Notes under the pieces: model-generated
Told to the model about the DNA's origin: nothing
Databases searched by the model: none
The model's input: only the letters and a program-made list of their open reading frames with translations
Position numbers and translations under genes: made by a program
DNA from: an uncultured Collinsella sp.
GTDB lineage: Bacteria > Actinomycetota > Coriobacteriia > Coriobacteriales > Coriobacteriaceae
Length of the DNA stretch: 64,000 bases
NCBI GenBank assembly: GCA_900768435.1
Contig: CAAGCW010000008.1
Span: 1 to 64,000 of the forward strand
Direction of reading: 5' to 3'
Part shown: positions 23,878-32,794 of the stretch, one piece after another
How the letters are laid out: each line of letters starts with the position of its first letter
Position numbering within the stretch: position 1 is the stretch's first letter

Positions 23878-24945
23878 CTAATCCTCGGCGTTATAGCCAA
23901 AGCGGCGAATCTGGGCCTCGTCGTCACGCCAGCCGGCCTTGACCTTCACGTCCAGCTCCAAAAAGACCTGGGTGCCAAAGATGCGCTCAAGGTCGCGACG
24001 GGCGTCGATGCCGATATGCTTGATCATCTCGCCGCCCTTGCCGATGATGATGCCCTTTTGGCCCTCGCGCTCGACGTAAATGGTGGCGTGCACGCGCAGC
24101 ACCTTCTTGGTCTGCTCAAGCGCATCGCAAATAACGCCCACGGAGTGCGGGATCTCATCACGGGTGCGGCGCAAGACCTTCTCGCGCACAAACTCGGCAA
24201 CGAGCGTCTCATCGGAAGCGTCGGTACCCATGTCCTCGGGGAACCAACGCGGACCCTCGGGCAAAAAGTGCGCAACGGTCTCGATGAAGGCATCGACGTT
24301 AAAGTTCTTGACCGACGACGTCACGATCTCGTCGTCATATTCCATGAGCTCATGGGCGGCCTTGAGCTGCTCCATGACCTGTGCGGGGTCGGCCTCGTCG
24401 GCCTTGGTGAGCACCAGGACCTTCTTGCAGCGAGCATTCTTGACGCGTTCGGCAACCCAGGCGTCTCCCCTACCGATAGGCTTAGTGGCATCGATCAAAA
24501 ACGCGACGACGTCAACATCGTTCAGCTCGAACAGCGCGCTCTTGTTGAGCTCGGACCCCAGGCCATCCTTGGGCTTGTGAATACCCGGGGTATCGACAAA
24601 GACCAGCTGGTAGCCGGGGCGGTTGACGACGGCGCGCATGCGGCGGCGGGTCGTCTGGGCCACCGGCGAGGTGATGGCGACCTTTTTGCCATAGCAGGCG
24701 TTGAGCAGCGTTGACTTACCGGCGTTGGGGCGGCCGACCAAGGCCACGAAGCCACTGCGGAAACCGGGCTCAACGTCGCCAAAGCCCGCGAGGCTGTCGT
24801 CCTCGTCGCACAGGGCGTCGAGTTCCTCGTCGCTCATGCCCTCAAGCGGGTCGAACTCCTCGACTTCCTCATAGGCCTCGGTCGCCTTAGCATCCGGGGA
24901 CTCGTCGTCCAAAATTTCATCGGTAGGCTGCATATTGTCGGACAT
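23878..24945 (-). CDS. era: Era, ribosome-assembly GTPase
   Basis: Essential GTPase that binds the 3' end of 16S rRNA during 30S maturation. 355 residues, about 50 longer than usual because of an acidic N-terminal extension (residues 1-55, rich in Glu and Asp). G domain: P-loop GRPNAGKSTLLNACYG, DTPGIHKP, and LTKADEAD. C-terminal type II KH domain: GIIIGKGGEMIKHIGIDAR. ATG with AAAGGG upstream. Confidence 0.95.
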   Translation of the reverse strand: MSDNMQPTDEILDDESPDAKATEAYEEVEEFDPLEGMSDEELDALCDEDDSLAGFGDVEPGFRSGFVALVGRPNAGKSTLLNACYGKKVAITSPVAQTTRRRMRAVVNRPGYQLVFVDTPGIHKPKDGLGSELNKSALFELNDVDVVAFLIDATKPIGRGDAWVAERVKNARCKKVLVLTKADEADPAQVMEQLKAAHELMEYDDEIVTSSVKNFNVDAFIETVAHFLPEGPRWFPEDMGTDASDETLVAEFVREKVLRRTRDEIPHSVGVICDALEQTKKVLRVHATIYVEREGQKGIIIGKGGEMIKHIGIDARRDLERIFGTQVFLELDVKVKAGWRDDEAQIRRFGYNAED

Positions 24946-24957
24946 GGGAATCCCTTT

Positions 24958-25335
24958 CTAAATAAAGCCGAGCGCGTGGGCAAATACCAGCAAGCCCACA
25001 ATCGCGGCGGTGATTGAAAGTACGTATACCGAGGCGGCGGCGATGTCCTTCGCACGCTTGGCCAGCGGATGGAGCTCCTGGGTCGCCAGGTCGACGATGG
25101 CCTCCATGGCGGTATTACACAGCTCGCCGTGAATCACCAGGCCGCAGCAGATGATAATCGTGGCCCACTCGGCAATGTCGAGCCCCACGATGCAGCCGGC
25201 AATGATGGTGCATACGCCCGCTACGAGCATAACCTTAATGTTGCGCTCGGTCTTGACGGCGGTGACGAAGCCCTCCATGGCGTAGGAGAACGACTTTAAA
25301 AAGGACGGATGGTCCTTGTTCGATCCGGGAATCAT
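24958..25335 (-). CDS. dgkA: Diacylglycerol kinase family protein (undecaprenol kinase type)
   Basis: Small integral membrane lipid kinase, 125 residues with three hydrophobic helices. Conserved motif: CCGLVIHGELCNTAMEAIVDL, with the catalytic Glu and the Asn-x3-Glu/Asp segment of the DgkA family, then AKDIAAASVYVLSI. In Gram-positives this family phosphorylates undecaprenol rather than diacylglycerol, feeding the cell-wall carrier lipid pool. It sits in the common phoH-ybeY-dgkA-era cluster. AGGAG precedes the ATG. Confidence 0.93.
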   Translation of the reverse strand: MIPGSNKDHPSFLKSFSYAMEGFVTAVKTERNIKVMLVAGVCTIIAGCIVGLDIAEWATIIICCGLVIHGELCNTAMEAIVDLATQELHPLAKRAKDIAAASVYVLSITAAIVGLLVFAHALGFI

Positions 25336-25344
25336 AAGCGGCTC

Positions 25345-25854
25345 CTAGTCGTGGGCATGATTGGTGATGGGGCCGACGTGAACGAGTTTGGGGTCCTCGC
25401 CGCGCTCGAGCGCCAGATCGCGCAGGATAGCGTCCTCGCGGGCCTCCATGACCTCGGCCTCGTCGTCCTCGATATGGTCATACCCCAGCAGGTGCAGCAT
25501 GCCGTGTACGAGCATCAGGCGGCACTCGTCGGCAGGGCTATTGCCAAAGCCGGGGGCCTGACGGGCAATGACCTGCGGGGCCAAGATGATATCGCCGAGC
25601 TCGAGCGTCTCGTCGGCGGGAATATCCTCGTCAAAGGCCGAGTCACATTCAAACGAGAGCACATCGGTGGTGCGGTCGATGCCACGCCACTCGTGGTTGA
25701 GCTCGTGCATCTCGTCCTCGTCGACATACGAAAGGGAAATCTCGACTTCACGTTCAACGCCCTCGGCGGCAAGCACAACCTCGCAGATGTGCTCCACTTC
25801 CTGCGCGTCGAGCAGCGTATCGAGCTCGGCATCGTTGCTGATCAATACACTCAA
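25345..25854 (-). CDS. ybeY: YbeY, rRNA maturation endoribonuclease
   Basis: Single-strand-specific metallo-endoribonuclease in 16S rRNA 3' processing and ribosome quality control. 169 residues; the zinc motif H3-x5-H appears as LVHGMLHLLGYDHIEDDEAEV, and the central RTTDVLSFECD is also characteristic. TTG start at 25854 (AAAGGAG 7 bases upstream) overlapping the phoH stop in TTGA, which couples the two genes. Confidence 0.95.
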   Translation of the reverse strand: MSVLISNDAELDTLLDAQEVEHICEVVLAAEGVEREVEISLSYVDEDEMHELNHEWRGIDRTTDVLSFECDSAFDEDIPADETLELGDIILAPQVIARQAPGFGNSPADECRLMLVHGMLHLLGYDHIEDDEAEVMEAREDAILRDLALERGEDPKLVHVGPITNHAHD

Positions 25855-26837
25855 CGGGACTCCTTTCGGTCGCGCGAGCGCTGCTCACGCACGTCATCAT
25901 AAGCATCGTATGCCTCGACGATACGACCCACCAGGGCATGGCGCACCACATCGGCGCGCTCCAGGTGTGCAAACGCCACATCGTCGACACGGCCCAAAAT
26001 CTTCTCGACATCCGCCAAGCCACCACGACGACCCACCAGGTCGCGCTGGCTCAGGTCGCCGGTAATCACGAACTTGGAGTTGAATCCAAGGCGTGTCAGG
26101 AACATCTTCATCTGCTCAGGCGTGGTATTTTGCGCCTCGTCGAGCACCACGAAAGCATCGCTCAGCGTACGACCGCGCATGTAGGCGAGCGGGGCGATCT
26201 CGATCACGCCGCGCTCCATAAGCTCATCGGTTCGCTCGCGATCCATCATGTCAAAAAGGGCGTCGTAGAGCGGACGCATGTACGGATCGATCTTTTCCTC
26301 GAGGGTGCCGGGCAAAAAGCCCAGGTTCTCCCCCGCCTCGACAACCGGACGCGTCAAGATCAGACGGCCCACCTCGTGGCGCTTGAGCGCGGCAACGGCG
26401 AGCGCCATGGCCAGATAGGTCTTACCGGTGCCGGCGGGACCCAGGCCAAACGTGATGGTATGAGAGCGGATGGCATCCACATAGCGCTTTTGCCCGAGCG
26501 TCTTGGGACGAATGACACGGCCGCGATACGAAAGCAGCACGTCATCGCGCAGCGACGAGGCATCATGCTCGCCGTCGCGCAGGACGGCCAGACAGCGCGA
26601 GACATCGTCGGCAGAAAGCGTGCGGCCGGCAGCCGTCTCGCGAAAGGCATGTTCGAAAAAACGCGCCACCAGCTCGACCTCGTCCGGATCGCCGCTCACG
26701 CCAATACTGTCGCCGCGAGCAACCACATGGGCGTGCACTAAGTTCTCAAGCGCGCGAAGGACACCGTCGCCGGCACCCAAAACGCGCGAGGGGTCAATCC
26801 CCTCGGGAACGGTAAGTCTAATCTTCGAGGCTTCCAT
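25851..26837 (-). CDS. phoH: PhoH family ATPase/RNA helicase-like protein
   Basis: YbeZ-type PhoH protein, a P-loop ATPase that works with YbeY. 328 residues. Walker A GLGPAGTGKTYLAMA, Walker B FVVLDEAQNTTPEQMKMF, and SKFVITGDLSQRDL. An N-terminal segment (VARGDSIGVSGDPDEVELVARFF) resembles a KH-like domain. The ATG at 26837 has GGGAGG 5 bases upstream and is preferred to the open-frame limit at 26942. The gene overlaps the mtaB 3' end by 20 bases. Confidence 0.93.
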   Translation of the reverse strand: MEASKIRLTVPEGIDPSRVLGAGDGVLRALENLVHAHVVARGDSIGVSGDPDEVELVARFFEHAFRETAAGRTLSADDVSRCLAVLRDGEHDASSLRDDVLLSYRGRVIRPKTLGQKRYVDAIRSHTITFGLGPAGTGKTYLAMALAVAALKRHEVGRLILTRPVVEAGENLGFLPGTLEEKIDPYMRPLYDALFDMMDRERTDELMERGVIEIAPLAYMRGRTLSDAFVVLDEAQNTTPEQMKMFLTRLGFNSKFVITGDLSQRDLVGRRGGLADVEKILGRVDDVAFAHLERADVVRHALVGRIVEAYDAYDDVREQRSRDRKESR

Positions 26838-28110
26838 GAACCTCCCTGCGTGCATGGACCAAGCCGGAATCATCGACTCCGATGATAGCAACATCGAGCA
26901 GGCACGGGGCTGTGAGTCCACAGGTATCATCAAGACGGGCATGATGGAACGAGCCGAGCGTCAGGTTGTCACCATATTCGAGCACAGCGCGCTCAACGGT
27001 GCCCACGCGACGACGAGCATCGGCAATAGCGAGCTCCTGCGCCGCGTCTCGCATACGGCGGCTGCGCTCGGCCATAACCTCGGGCGGCACCTGGTCGGGC
27101 ATGTCGGCGGCAAGGGTGCCGGGGCGCTTGCTGTAGCGGAACACGTGCATGCGCGAGAAGCCCACGCGACGGCACAGCGCCAGCGACTCCTCGAACTCCT
27201 CGTCCGTCTCGCCGGGAAAACCAACGATAACGTCGCATGAAAGCGACGCCTGTGGAAGGTTGGCACGAATCATACGCACCGTGTCCTCAAAGGCCTCGGC
27301 GCTATAGGGTCGACCCATGCGATGCAGGGTCGCCGTGCAACCAGACTGCACGGGCAGGTGCAAAAACGGCGCAATACGCTGCGGATAGCGAGCCATCACC
27401 TTGAGCAAGCGCTCGGAAATATCCATGGGCTCCACCGAGGAGATGCGCACATGGGCGATCTCGGTGCGCTCCATGATTGCCTCGAGCAGCTCGTCGATCT
27501 CGACATGCTCGTCGGTCGCGCTCTTGCCATCGTAGGCACCCAGGTTCACGCCAGTCAGCACCACTTCGGGCACGCCGGCCTCCTGCGCCTCGCGCACCTG
27601 ATCGAGCACGGACTCGACGGGCACGGAGCGCTCGGGGCCGCGGGCCTTCCACACGATGCAGTAGGTGCAGCGATGGTTGCAGCCATCCTGGATCTTCACG
27701 CCCAGGCGCGAACGACCGAGCGCATCGACCACGTCACCATCGCTGCAGGCGGGAACGCTATCGGACTCAACGCCCAGCACATCGCAGACACGTTCAGCGA
27801 CATCGATCTTAGACGGCTCGGCAATCACGCGATCCGAAAGCTCCAACAGCTCCTCGGGATGCAAATTGACCACGCATCCGGTCACGACCACATAGGGCTC
27901 ATTTGGATGGGCCAGCGCATGACGGACGGCCTTACGGGTCTTGGCCTCGGCCTCGCCCGTAACGGCACAGGTGTTAATGACGATCAAATCGGCATCCTGG
28001 GGCTCCACAATAGCAAAGCCCAGGCGCATAAGATCGGCAGTGATACGGTCAGACTCAACCCGGTTGACACGGCAGCCGAGGTTGACGACGGAAATATGGG
28101 GTGCGAGCAC
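26818..28110 (-). CDS. mtaB: MtaB, tRNA t6A37 methylthiotransferase
   Basis: Radical-SAM methylthiotransferase converting t6A37 to ms2t6A37. 430 residues: UPF0004 domain with NLGCRVNRVESDRI and INTCAVTGEAEAKTRK, radical-SAM motif CNHRCTYCIVWKARG, and a C-terminal TRAM-like region. The GCRVNxxES signature is that of MtaB/YqeV rather than MiaB or RimO. GTG start with AAGGAG upstream, 9 bases after the dnaJ stop. Confidence 0.93.
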   Translation of the reverse strand: MLAPHISVVNLGCRVNRVESDRITADLMRLGFAIVEPQDADLIVINTCAVTGEAEAKTRKAVRHALAHPNEPYVVVTGCVVNLHPEELLELSDRVIAEPSKIDVAERVCDVLGVESDSVPACSDGDVVDALGRSRLGVKIQDGCNHRCTYCIVWKARGPERSVPVESVLDQVREAQEAGVPEVVLTGVNLGAYDGKSATDEHVEIDELLEAIMERTEIAHVRISSVEPMDISERLLKVMARYPQRIAPFLHLPVQSGCTATLHRMGRPYSAEAFEDTVRMIRANLPQASLSCDVIVGFPGETDEEFEESLALCRRVGFSRMHVFRYSKRPGTLAADMPDQVPPEVMAERSRRMRDAAQELAIADARRRVGTVERAVLEYGDNLTLGSFHHARLDDTCGLTAPCLLDVAIIGVDDSGLVHARREVHGSLED

Positions 28111-28119
28111 GCGGGCTCC

Positions 28120-29268
28120 TTAATCGAGGATATCGTCGAGGGCACTCTTGATACGGTCGGTCACCGACTTCTTACCGGAAGCGACGTCATCGCCCATCTC
28201 ATCGGCAAAAGCACGGAGCAGCTCGCGTTGCTTATTGGAAAGATTGGTGGGAACGACCACGCGCAGTTGCACGATCAGGCGGCCACGCGAACCGCCACCG
28301 CCAATGCGCGGCATGCCGTAATTATTGACGCTCACGGTGTCGCCGTACTGGGCGCCGGCGGGAACCGTCACCTTAACGACCTCGTCGGGCATAATGCCCT
28401 CGACCTCGATCTCGCAGCCGAGCGCAGCCTGCGCAATCGAGATATCGCTCACCAGGTACAGGTCGTCACCGTTGCGCTTAAAGCGCTCATGGTCGGCGAC
28501 GCGCACGTTGACAATCAGGTCGCCCGAAGGCTCGCCGCGAAGGCCGGCCTCGCCAAAGCCGCTCACACGCAGCTGGCGACCGGTCGAAACGCCGGCGGGA
28601 ATATCGATGTCGATCTTTTCGTGCGAAGGCGTGCGGCCCTGACCGTCGCAGGTCTCGCAGGGATGGTCGATAACCGTGCCCTCGCCATGGCAGTCGGGGC
28701 AAGGCGAAGAAGACTGAACCTGGCCCAAAAACGATCGCTGAACCGTCGTGACGTAGCCCGTACCGTGGCAGCGGCCGCACTGCTTTTCCTGTGCGCCCTC
28801 TGCCCTACCGGTGCCATTGCAGTCCTCGCAAGGAGCAAGGCGGTCATAGCTGATCGTCTTTTTGCAACCGAGCGCCGCCTCCTCGAGCGTCACCGAAAGC
28901 GAGATGGCCATGTCACGTCCGCGACGACGCTCACGACGGCTGCGGGCGCCACCGCCGGCACCGCCGCCAAAAAACGACGAGAACAGGTCGTCCATGCCCA
29001 TGCCACCAAAGATATCGTTGATGTCGACATAGCCCGAACCACCGGGGCCGTCCGCGGTGCCGTAACGGTCGTAGTTAGCACGCTTCTGCTCATCGGAAAG
29101 AACGGAATAGGCCTCGTTGAGCTCCTTGAACTTGGCCTCGGCCTCGGGGTCGTCCGAAACATCCGGATGTACGGTACGGGCCTTCTTTAGAAACGCACGC
29201 TTAATCGTCCGCGCGTCGGCATCCCTGTCGACGCCAAGCACCTCGTAGTAATCCCTATTTTCCGACAC
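28120..29268 (-). CDS. dnaJ: DnaJ, type I Hsp40 co-chaperone
   Basis: Delivers clients to DnaK and stimulates its ATPase. 382 residues: J domain with the HPD motif (ARTVHPDVSD), Gly/Phe-rich region, four zinc-finger repeats (CEDCNGTG, CGRCHGTG, CPDCHGEG, CETCDGQG) and two C-terminal substrate-binding domains. The GTG start at 29268 (SENRDYYEVLGVDRDAD) has GGAAGGA upstream and matches the usual DnaJ N-terminus; the open frame extends upstream without similarity. dnaK, grpE and hrcA are not in the window, so this is not a classic dnaKJ operon. Confidence 0.95.
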   Translation of the reverse strand: MSENRDYYEVLGVDRDADARTIKRAFLKKARTVHPDVSDDPEAEAKFKELNEAYSVLSDEQKRANYDRYGTADGPGGSGYVDINDIFGGMGMDDLFSSFFGGGAGGGARSRRERRRGRDMAISLSVTLEEAALGCKKTISYDRLAPCEDCNGTGRAEGAQEKQCGRCHGTGYVTTVQRSFLGQVQSSSPCPDCHGEGTVIDHPCETCDGQGRTPSHEKIDIDIPAGVSTGRQLRVSGFGEAGLRGEPSGDLIVNVRVADHERFKRNGDDLYLVSDISIAQAALGCEIEVEGIMPDEVVKVTVPAGAQYGDTVSVNNYGMPRIGGGGSRGRLIVQLRVVVPTNLSNKQRELLRAFADEMGDDVASGKKSVTDRIKSALDDILD

Positions 29269-29349
29269 GACCGAATCCTTCCGACTTTCATTATTGTCAC
29301 AGTGCGTCCTATACCCAAGCTGGGCCGACCGCAAACAAAGGGTTTGATG

Positions 29350-30453
29350 TTATTGCATTTGATACGGCGAAAGCATGGCCCGTTGCGAGCAGCTCGCGAA
29401 CCAAACCGACACGAGCGCGAACATGAAGCCGTTGGCAAAACCGTTGGCAAACTGCATCGCACCGCGCTTCCACCACAGCAGGCTGCGATGAAGCACACCG
29501 TCCGAAAGCACCATGAACAGGCCCATGGTAAACGGAATAAAGCACATCACGGCAAAGGCCGAGAACACTCCCGAGATGGCCGACAGCACCAAAAACGGCG
29601 CCACAATGCCCATCAGGTAAAAGCCAGTACGAGCTTTGCCTTCCAAGCGCTCGGCCTCAACATGGGCGCGGCCGACCAGGTCGCCGCCCGCGGCACCGTT
29701 AGTGCCAGCATGGCCCATGCCGCTAATGCGGACCTCGTCGCCATCGTGCGTGCCGGCAGGAAACTCAATCGTCTGCTCGGAGGTCACACGGGTTCGCCCG
29801 CTGCCACCGCAATCGGGGCAGGGGTCGGCCACGACCTTACCGGAACCGCCGCACTCGGGGCAGACCGACTGGAACGTGCCCGCACCAAACAGGAAGGACA
29901 GGTCGACGTCGATGTGGCCGCGGCCACCGCAGCTCGGGCAGGTATGGGCATGCTCAGACGAAACGGAGCCCGAGCCGCCGCAGTTGCTACAGGTATCGAA
30001 GCGCGTGTAGCGGACGGTCTTGCGGGCACCGCCCTTGGCCTCCTTGGCGTCGAGTTTGATATCGACGACCACGTTGGCGCCGTTCTCGGGATTGTAGGCA
30101 GCCTGGCCGCGACGCTGCTGGCCCCAGGCGCCACCAAAGGGAAAGCCGCCCTCAAAGGGATTGCCATAGCCCGTGCTGCCGGCGTAGCCGCCACCATAGG
30201 GCGAAGCCGTAGGAGCACCGGCAAAGGGATTGCCAGAACGCATGGCGTCGTAGCGCGCACGTTTTTGCTCATCCGAAAGCACGGCGTAGGCCTCGGAAAC
30301 CTCTTTAAACTTTTCCTCGGCATCCGGCTCTTTATTGACGTCCGGATGGAGCTTACGGGCCTTTTGCTGGAAGGCCTTTTGAATATCACGCGAGGTGGCG
30401 TCCTTGGAGACACCCAGAATCTCGTAGTAATCTTTTTCGTTCATCGTCGCCAT
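29350..30453 (-). CDS. DnaJ-like protein with C-terminal transmembrane segments
   Basis: 367 residues. J domain (about 4-70, HPD in RKLHPDVNKEPD), Gly/Phe/Tyr-rich region (about 75-120), four CxxCxGxG zinc repeats (CSNCGGSG, CPSCGGRG, CPECGGSG, CPDCGGSG), then only the start of the usual C-terminal domain (IEFPAGTHDGDEVRISGMGHAG). From about residue 277 the second substrate domain is replaced by about three hydrophobic helices. This suggests a J-protein held at the membrane with its J and zinc domains in the cytoplasm. ATG at 30453 with AGGAGG upstream. It is followed by dnaJ. Client unknown. Confidence 0.85.
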   Translation of the reverse strand: MATMNEKDYYEILGVSKDATSRDIQKAFQQKARKLHPDVNKEPDAEEKFKEVSEAYAVLSDEQKRARYDAMRSGNPFAGAPTASPYGGGYAGSTGYGNPFEGGFPFGGAWGQQRRGQAAYNPENGANVVVDIKLDAKEAKGGARKTVRYTRFDTCSNCGGSGSVSSEHAHTCPSCGGRGHIDVDLSFLFGAGTFQSVCPECGGSGKVVADPCPDCGGSGRTRVTSEQTIEFPAGTHDGDEVRISGMGHAGTNGAAGGDLVGRAHVEAERLEGKARTGFYLMGIVAPFLVLSAISGVFSAFAVMCFIPFTMGLFMVLSDGVLHRSLLWWKRGAMQFANGFANGFMFALVSVWFASCSQRAMLSPYQMQ

Positions 30454-30511
30454 GCGCGGCAACCTCCTGCTCACAGCAGCGTATATATTCCGGTAATTCT
30501 ACCCGAGCGGC

Positions 30512-31744
30512 CTAAGCTAGATCCCAAAACAGCTCGAACAGAACATTTCCATCGAGCCAGCCCAGATGGGTCGGCGCCAGACGAGCTCGAACATGGCCCG
30601 CGACGACATCTGCCGTAGTGAAGGGTCCCTCATGACCCCAGAGCGTCTCGGGCACCCAAGTGGCAAGACCCAATTCGAGCGCGCGATCGCAGGCAGCTGC
30701 CAGCTCGCCCGTTGGGATGACGCAAGCTGCACGAGCCAACAGGTCGGACGCAACACCGCGCGTCATGCGACAAGCGAGCATCAAGTCTTCGGCGACAGCC
30801 TCACGCTGCGACAGATATTCGGCCTCGAACGCCGTCGCGTCATCGTCACGTTGCACCAGACGCACGCGGTACGCATCGCCCCGAGAAGACACGCCGGGGA
30901 ACAAGCCTGCAAGACGGTCGAAATCCTCGTCGTCGAGCATGCCCGCGGCAGAACGACCCAGGCCCAGGTAGCCCCGTCCGGTCCAGTAGGCAATGTTATG
31001 GGCGCACTCATGGCCATCGAGCGCGTAGCTTGCCACCTCATACGGATGATAGCCGGCCGCACCCAGGCGCTCACGCGCCGCGTCCATGCACGAAGCCTGA
31101 AAATCCTCGTCGGGCTCGAGCGACTCGTCACGGCACGCCATGCGATAGAGTGGCGTGCCCTCCTCGAGCGTGAGCGGGTAGACCGACACATGATGAGGCG
31201 CCGCCGCCAACACGACATCGAGCGTGCTCCGCCAGCTTGCGGCCGTCTGCCCGGGAAGGCCGCACATCAGGTCGCACGACACATCGAGGCCAGCATCCTT
31301 CACCGTCGCGATAGCCGCAAGTGCCCGATTAGCATCGTGAATGCGGCCAATAGCGGCCAGCTCGGTATCGTCGAGGGTTTGCACGCCCAGAGAGATGCGC
31401 GTGACACCCGCCTCGGCAAGCGCGGTGGCGAGCTCGACGGTCAGCGACTCAGGATTGGCTTCGCAAGTAAATTCAACGGGCTTGCACCACATGGAGATAC
31501 GACGGGCAAGTTTCACCAGGCGCTCCCCAGCCAGCGACGGCGTGCCGCCGCCAATATAGACCGTGCGGACCTGCGCAAGCGCCCCGGCGTCGCCAAAGGA
31601 ATCGAGGCGCGCATACAGCTGCTCAAAATAGGAATCGAGCGCGGCATCCAAATCACACGCAGCAAAGCTGCACGAGTCAAAGTCGCAATAGCGGCATTTT
31701 TGAGCGCAAAACGGCACGTGCACGTACAGCGCAGTAACGGCCAC
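30512..31744 (-). CDS. hemW: HemW-like radical SAM protein
   Basis: 410 residues with the radical-SAM CxxxCxxC motif in VPFCAQKCRYCDFDS and conserved segments VYIGGGTPSLAG, EANPESL, SLGVQTLDD and VYPLTLEEGTPL. The family was long annotated as oxygen-independent coproporphyrinogen oxidase, but HemW members are heme chaperones. The GTG start has GGAGG upstream, 3 bases after the dusB stop. A heme pathway is not otherwise visible here. Confidence 0.9.
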   Translation of the reverse strand: MAVTALYVHVPFCAQKCRYCDFDSCSFAACDLDAALDSYFEQLYARLDSFGDAGALAQVRTVYIGGGTPSLAGERLVKLARRISMWCKPVEFTCEANPESLTVELATALAEAGVTRISLGVQTLDDTELAAIGRIHDANRALAAIATVKDAGLDVSCDLMCGLPGQTAASWRSTLDVVLAAAPHHVSVYPLTLEEGTPLYRMACRDESLEPDEDFQASCMDAARERLGAAGYHPYEVASYALDGHECAHNIAYWTGRGYLGLGRSAAGMLDDEDFDRLAGLFPGVSSRGDAYRVRLVQRDDDATAFEAEYLSQREAVAEDLMLACRMTRGVASDLLARAACVIPTGELAAACDRALELGLATWVPETLWGHEGPFTTADVVAGHVRARLAPTHLGWLDGNVLFELFWDLA

Positions 31745-31746
31745 CC

Positions 31747-32790
31747 TTAGGCCTCCAGCGGATGAGCGGGCACCGATTCACCGGCGGCAAGCGCGGCCTC
31801 GCAGGCCACCACATCGCGCTCGATATCATCGACCAGCGCCATAAACTCCTCGTACGTAGAGCAACGCACCACCTGAGCGCGCCAGGCGGCGGCATGGGGC
31901 ATGCCCTTTAAGTACCAGCTTGCGTACGTGCGAGCACGCGACATGAGCGGCAGAAGCTCGTGCGTCAACGTCAGGTGCTCGCGCAGAGCCTCCAGGCGCT
32001 CAACCGAGGAGCGAGAAGGAACCGGCGTGCCATCGAGTGCAAGGGCTCGGGCATCGCCGAACACCCACGGATTGCCGTAGATGCCGCGCGCGATAAACAC
32101 CGCGCTGGCACCCGAGCCGTGCAGATGCTCAGCAGCGTCCTCGGCCGAGAACACATCGCCCGAACCAATCACGGGAATCTCGACAGCGTCGGCAACCTCA
32201 TCGACGACCGACCAATCGGCCTGACCCGTGTAGAGCTGCGTGGCGCAACGACCATGCACGGCGACTGCGGCAGCCCCTGCGCTCTCAAGCATCTGGGCAA
32301 ATGTCGCGGCATTACGGTCCTCGGCATAAAAGCCCTTGCGAATCTTGACGGTCACGGGCACGTGCGCCGCGCCCACCGTGGCCTCGACGATCTTCTCCGC
32401 CAGGTCGGGCGTGCGCATGAGTGCCGAACCCTCGCCCTTGGTGACAACCTTGCGGGCGGGGCATGCCATATTGATATCGATGAGCGACAGGCGATCGCCA
32501 ACGCGCTCCTCGACGGCGGCGACGGCGCTCGCAAACTGCTCGGGCTTGGAGCCAAAGAGCTGCACGCAAATCTGCTGCTCCTCGTCGGCCGGTAGCACCA
32601 GGCGCCAGGTCTTGTTGCTGGCATAGGCAAGGCCTGCCACGCTCACCATCTCGCTGTAGGCAAGGTTGGCACCGCGGCGGCGACACATGATGCGATAGGC
32701 GGGGTCGGTCACGCCCGCCATGGGAGCCATAAGGAACGGCTGCTCGGCATAGGCACCCAGCAGCCGCTTGCTGTATTCAGAAAGCGCCAT
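31747..32790 (-). CDS. dusB: tRNA-dihydrouridine synthase (DusB type)
   Basis: FMN enzyme reducing uridines in tRNA D-loops. 347 residues; TIM-barrel starting FLMAPMAGVTDPAYRIMCRR, catalytic Cys in DINMACPARKVV, phosphate-binding region IPVIGSGDVFSAEDA and GSGASAVFIARGIYGNPW. The subfamily call (DusB) is by overall resemblance. ATG at 32790, just after the lepA stop. Confidence 0.92.
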   Translation of the reverse strand: MALSEYSKRLLGAYAEQPFLMAPMAGVTDPAYRIMCRRRGANLAYSEMVSVAGLAYASNKTWRLVLPADEEQQICVQLFGSKPEQFASAVAAVEERVGDRLSLIDINMACPARKVVTKGEGSALMRTPDLAEKIVEATVGAAHVPVTVKIRKGFYAEDRNAATFAQMLESAGAAAVAVHGRCATQLYTGQADWSVVDEVADAVEIPVIGSGDVFSAEDAAEHLHGSGASAVFIARGIYGNPWVFGDARALALDGTPVPSRSSVERLEALREHLTLTHELLPLMSRARTYASWYLKGMPHAAAWRAQVVRCSTYEEFMALVDDIERDVVACEAALAAGESVPAHPLEA

Positions 32791-32794
32791 GGAC

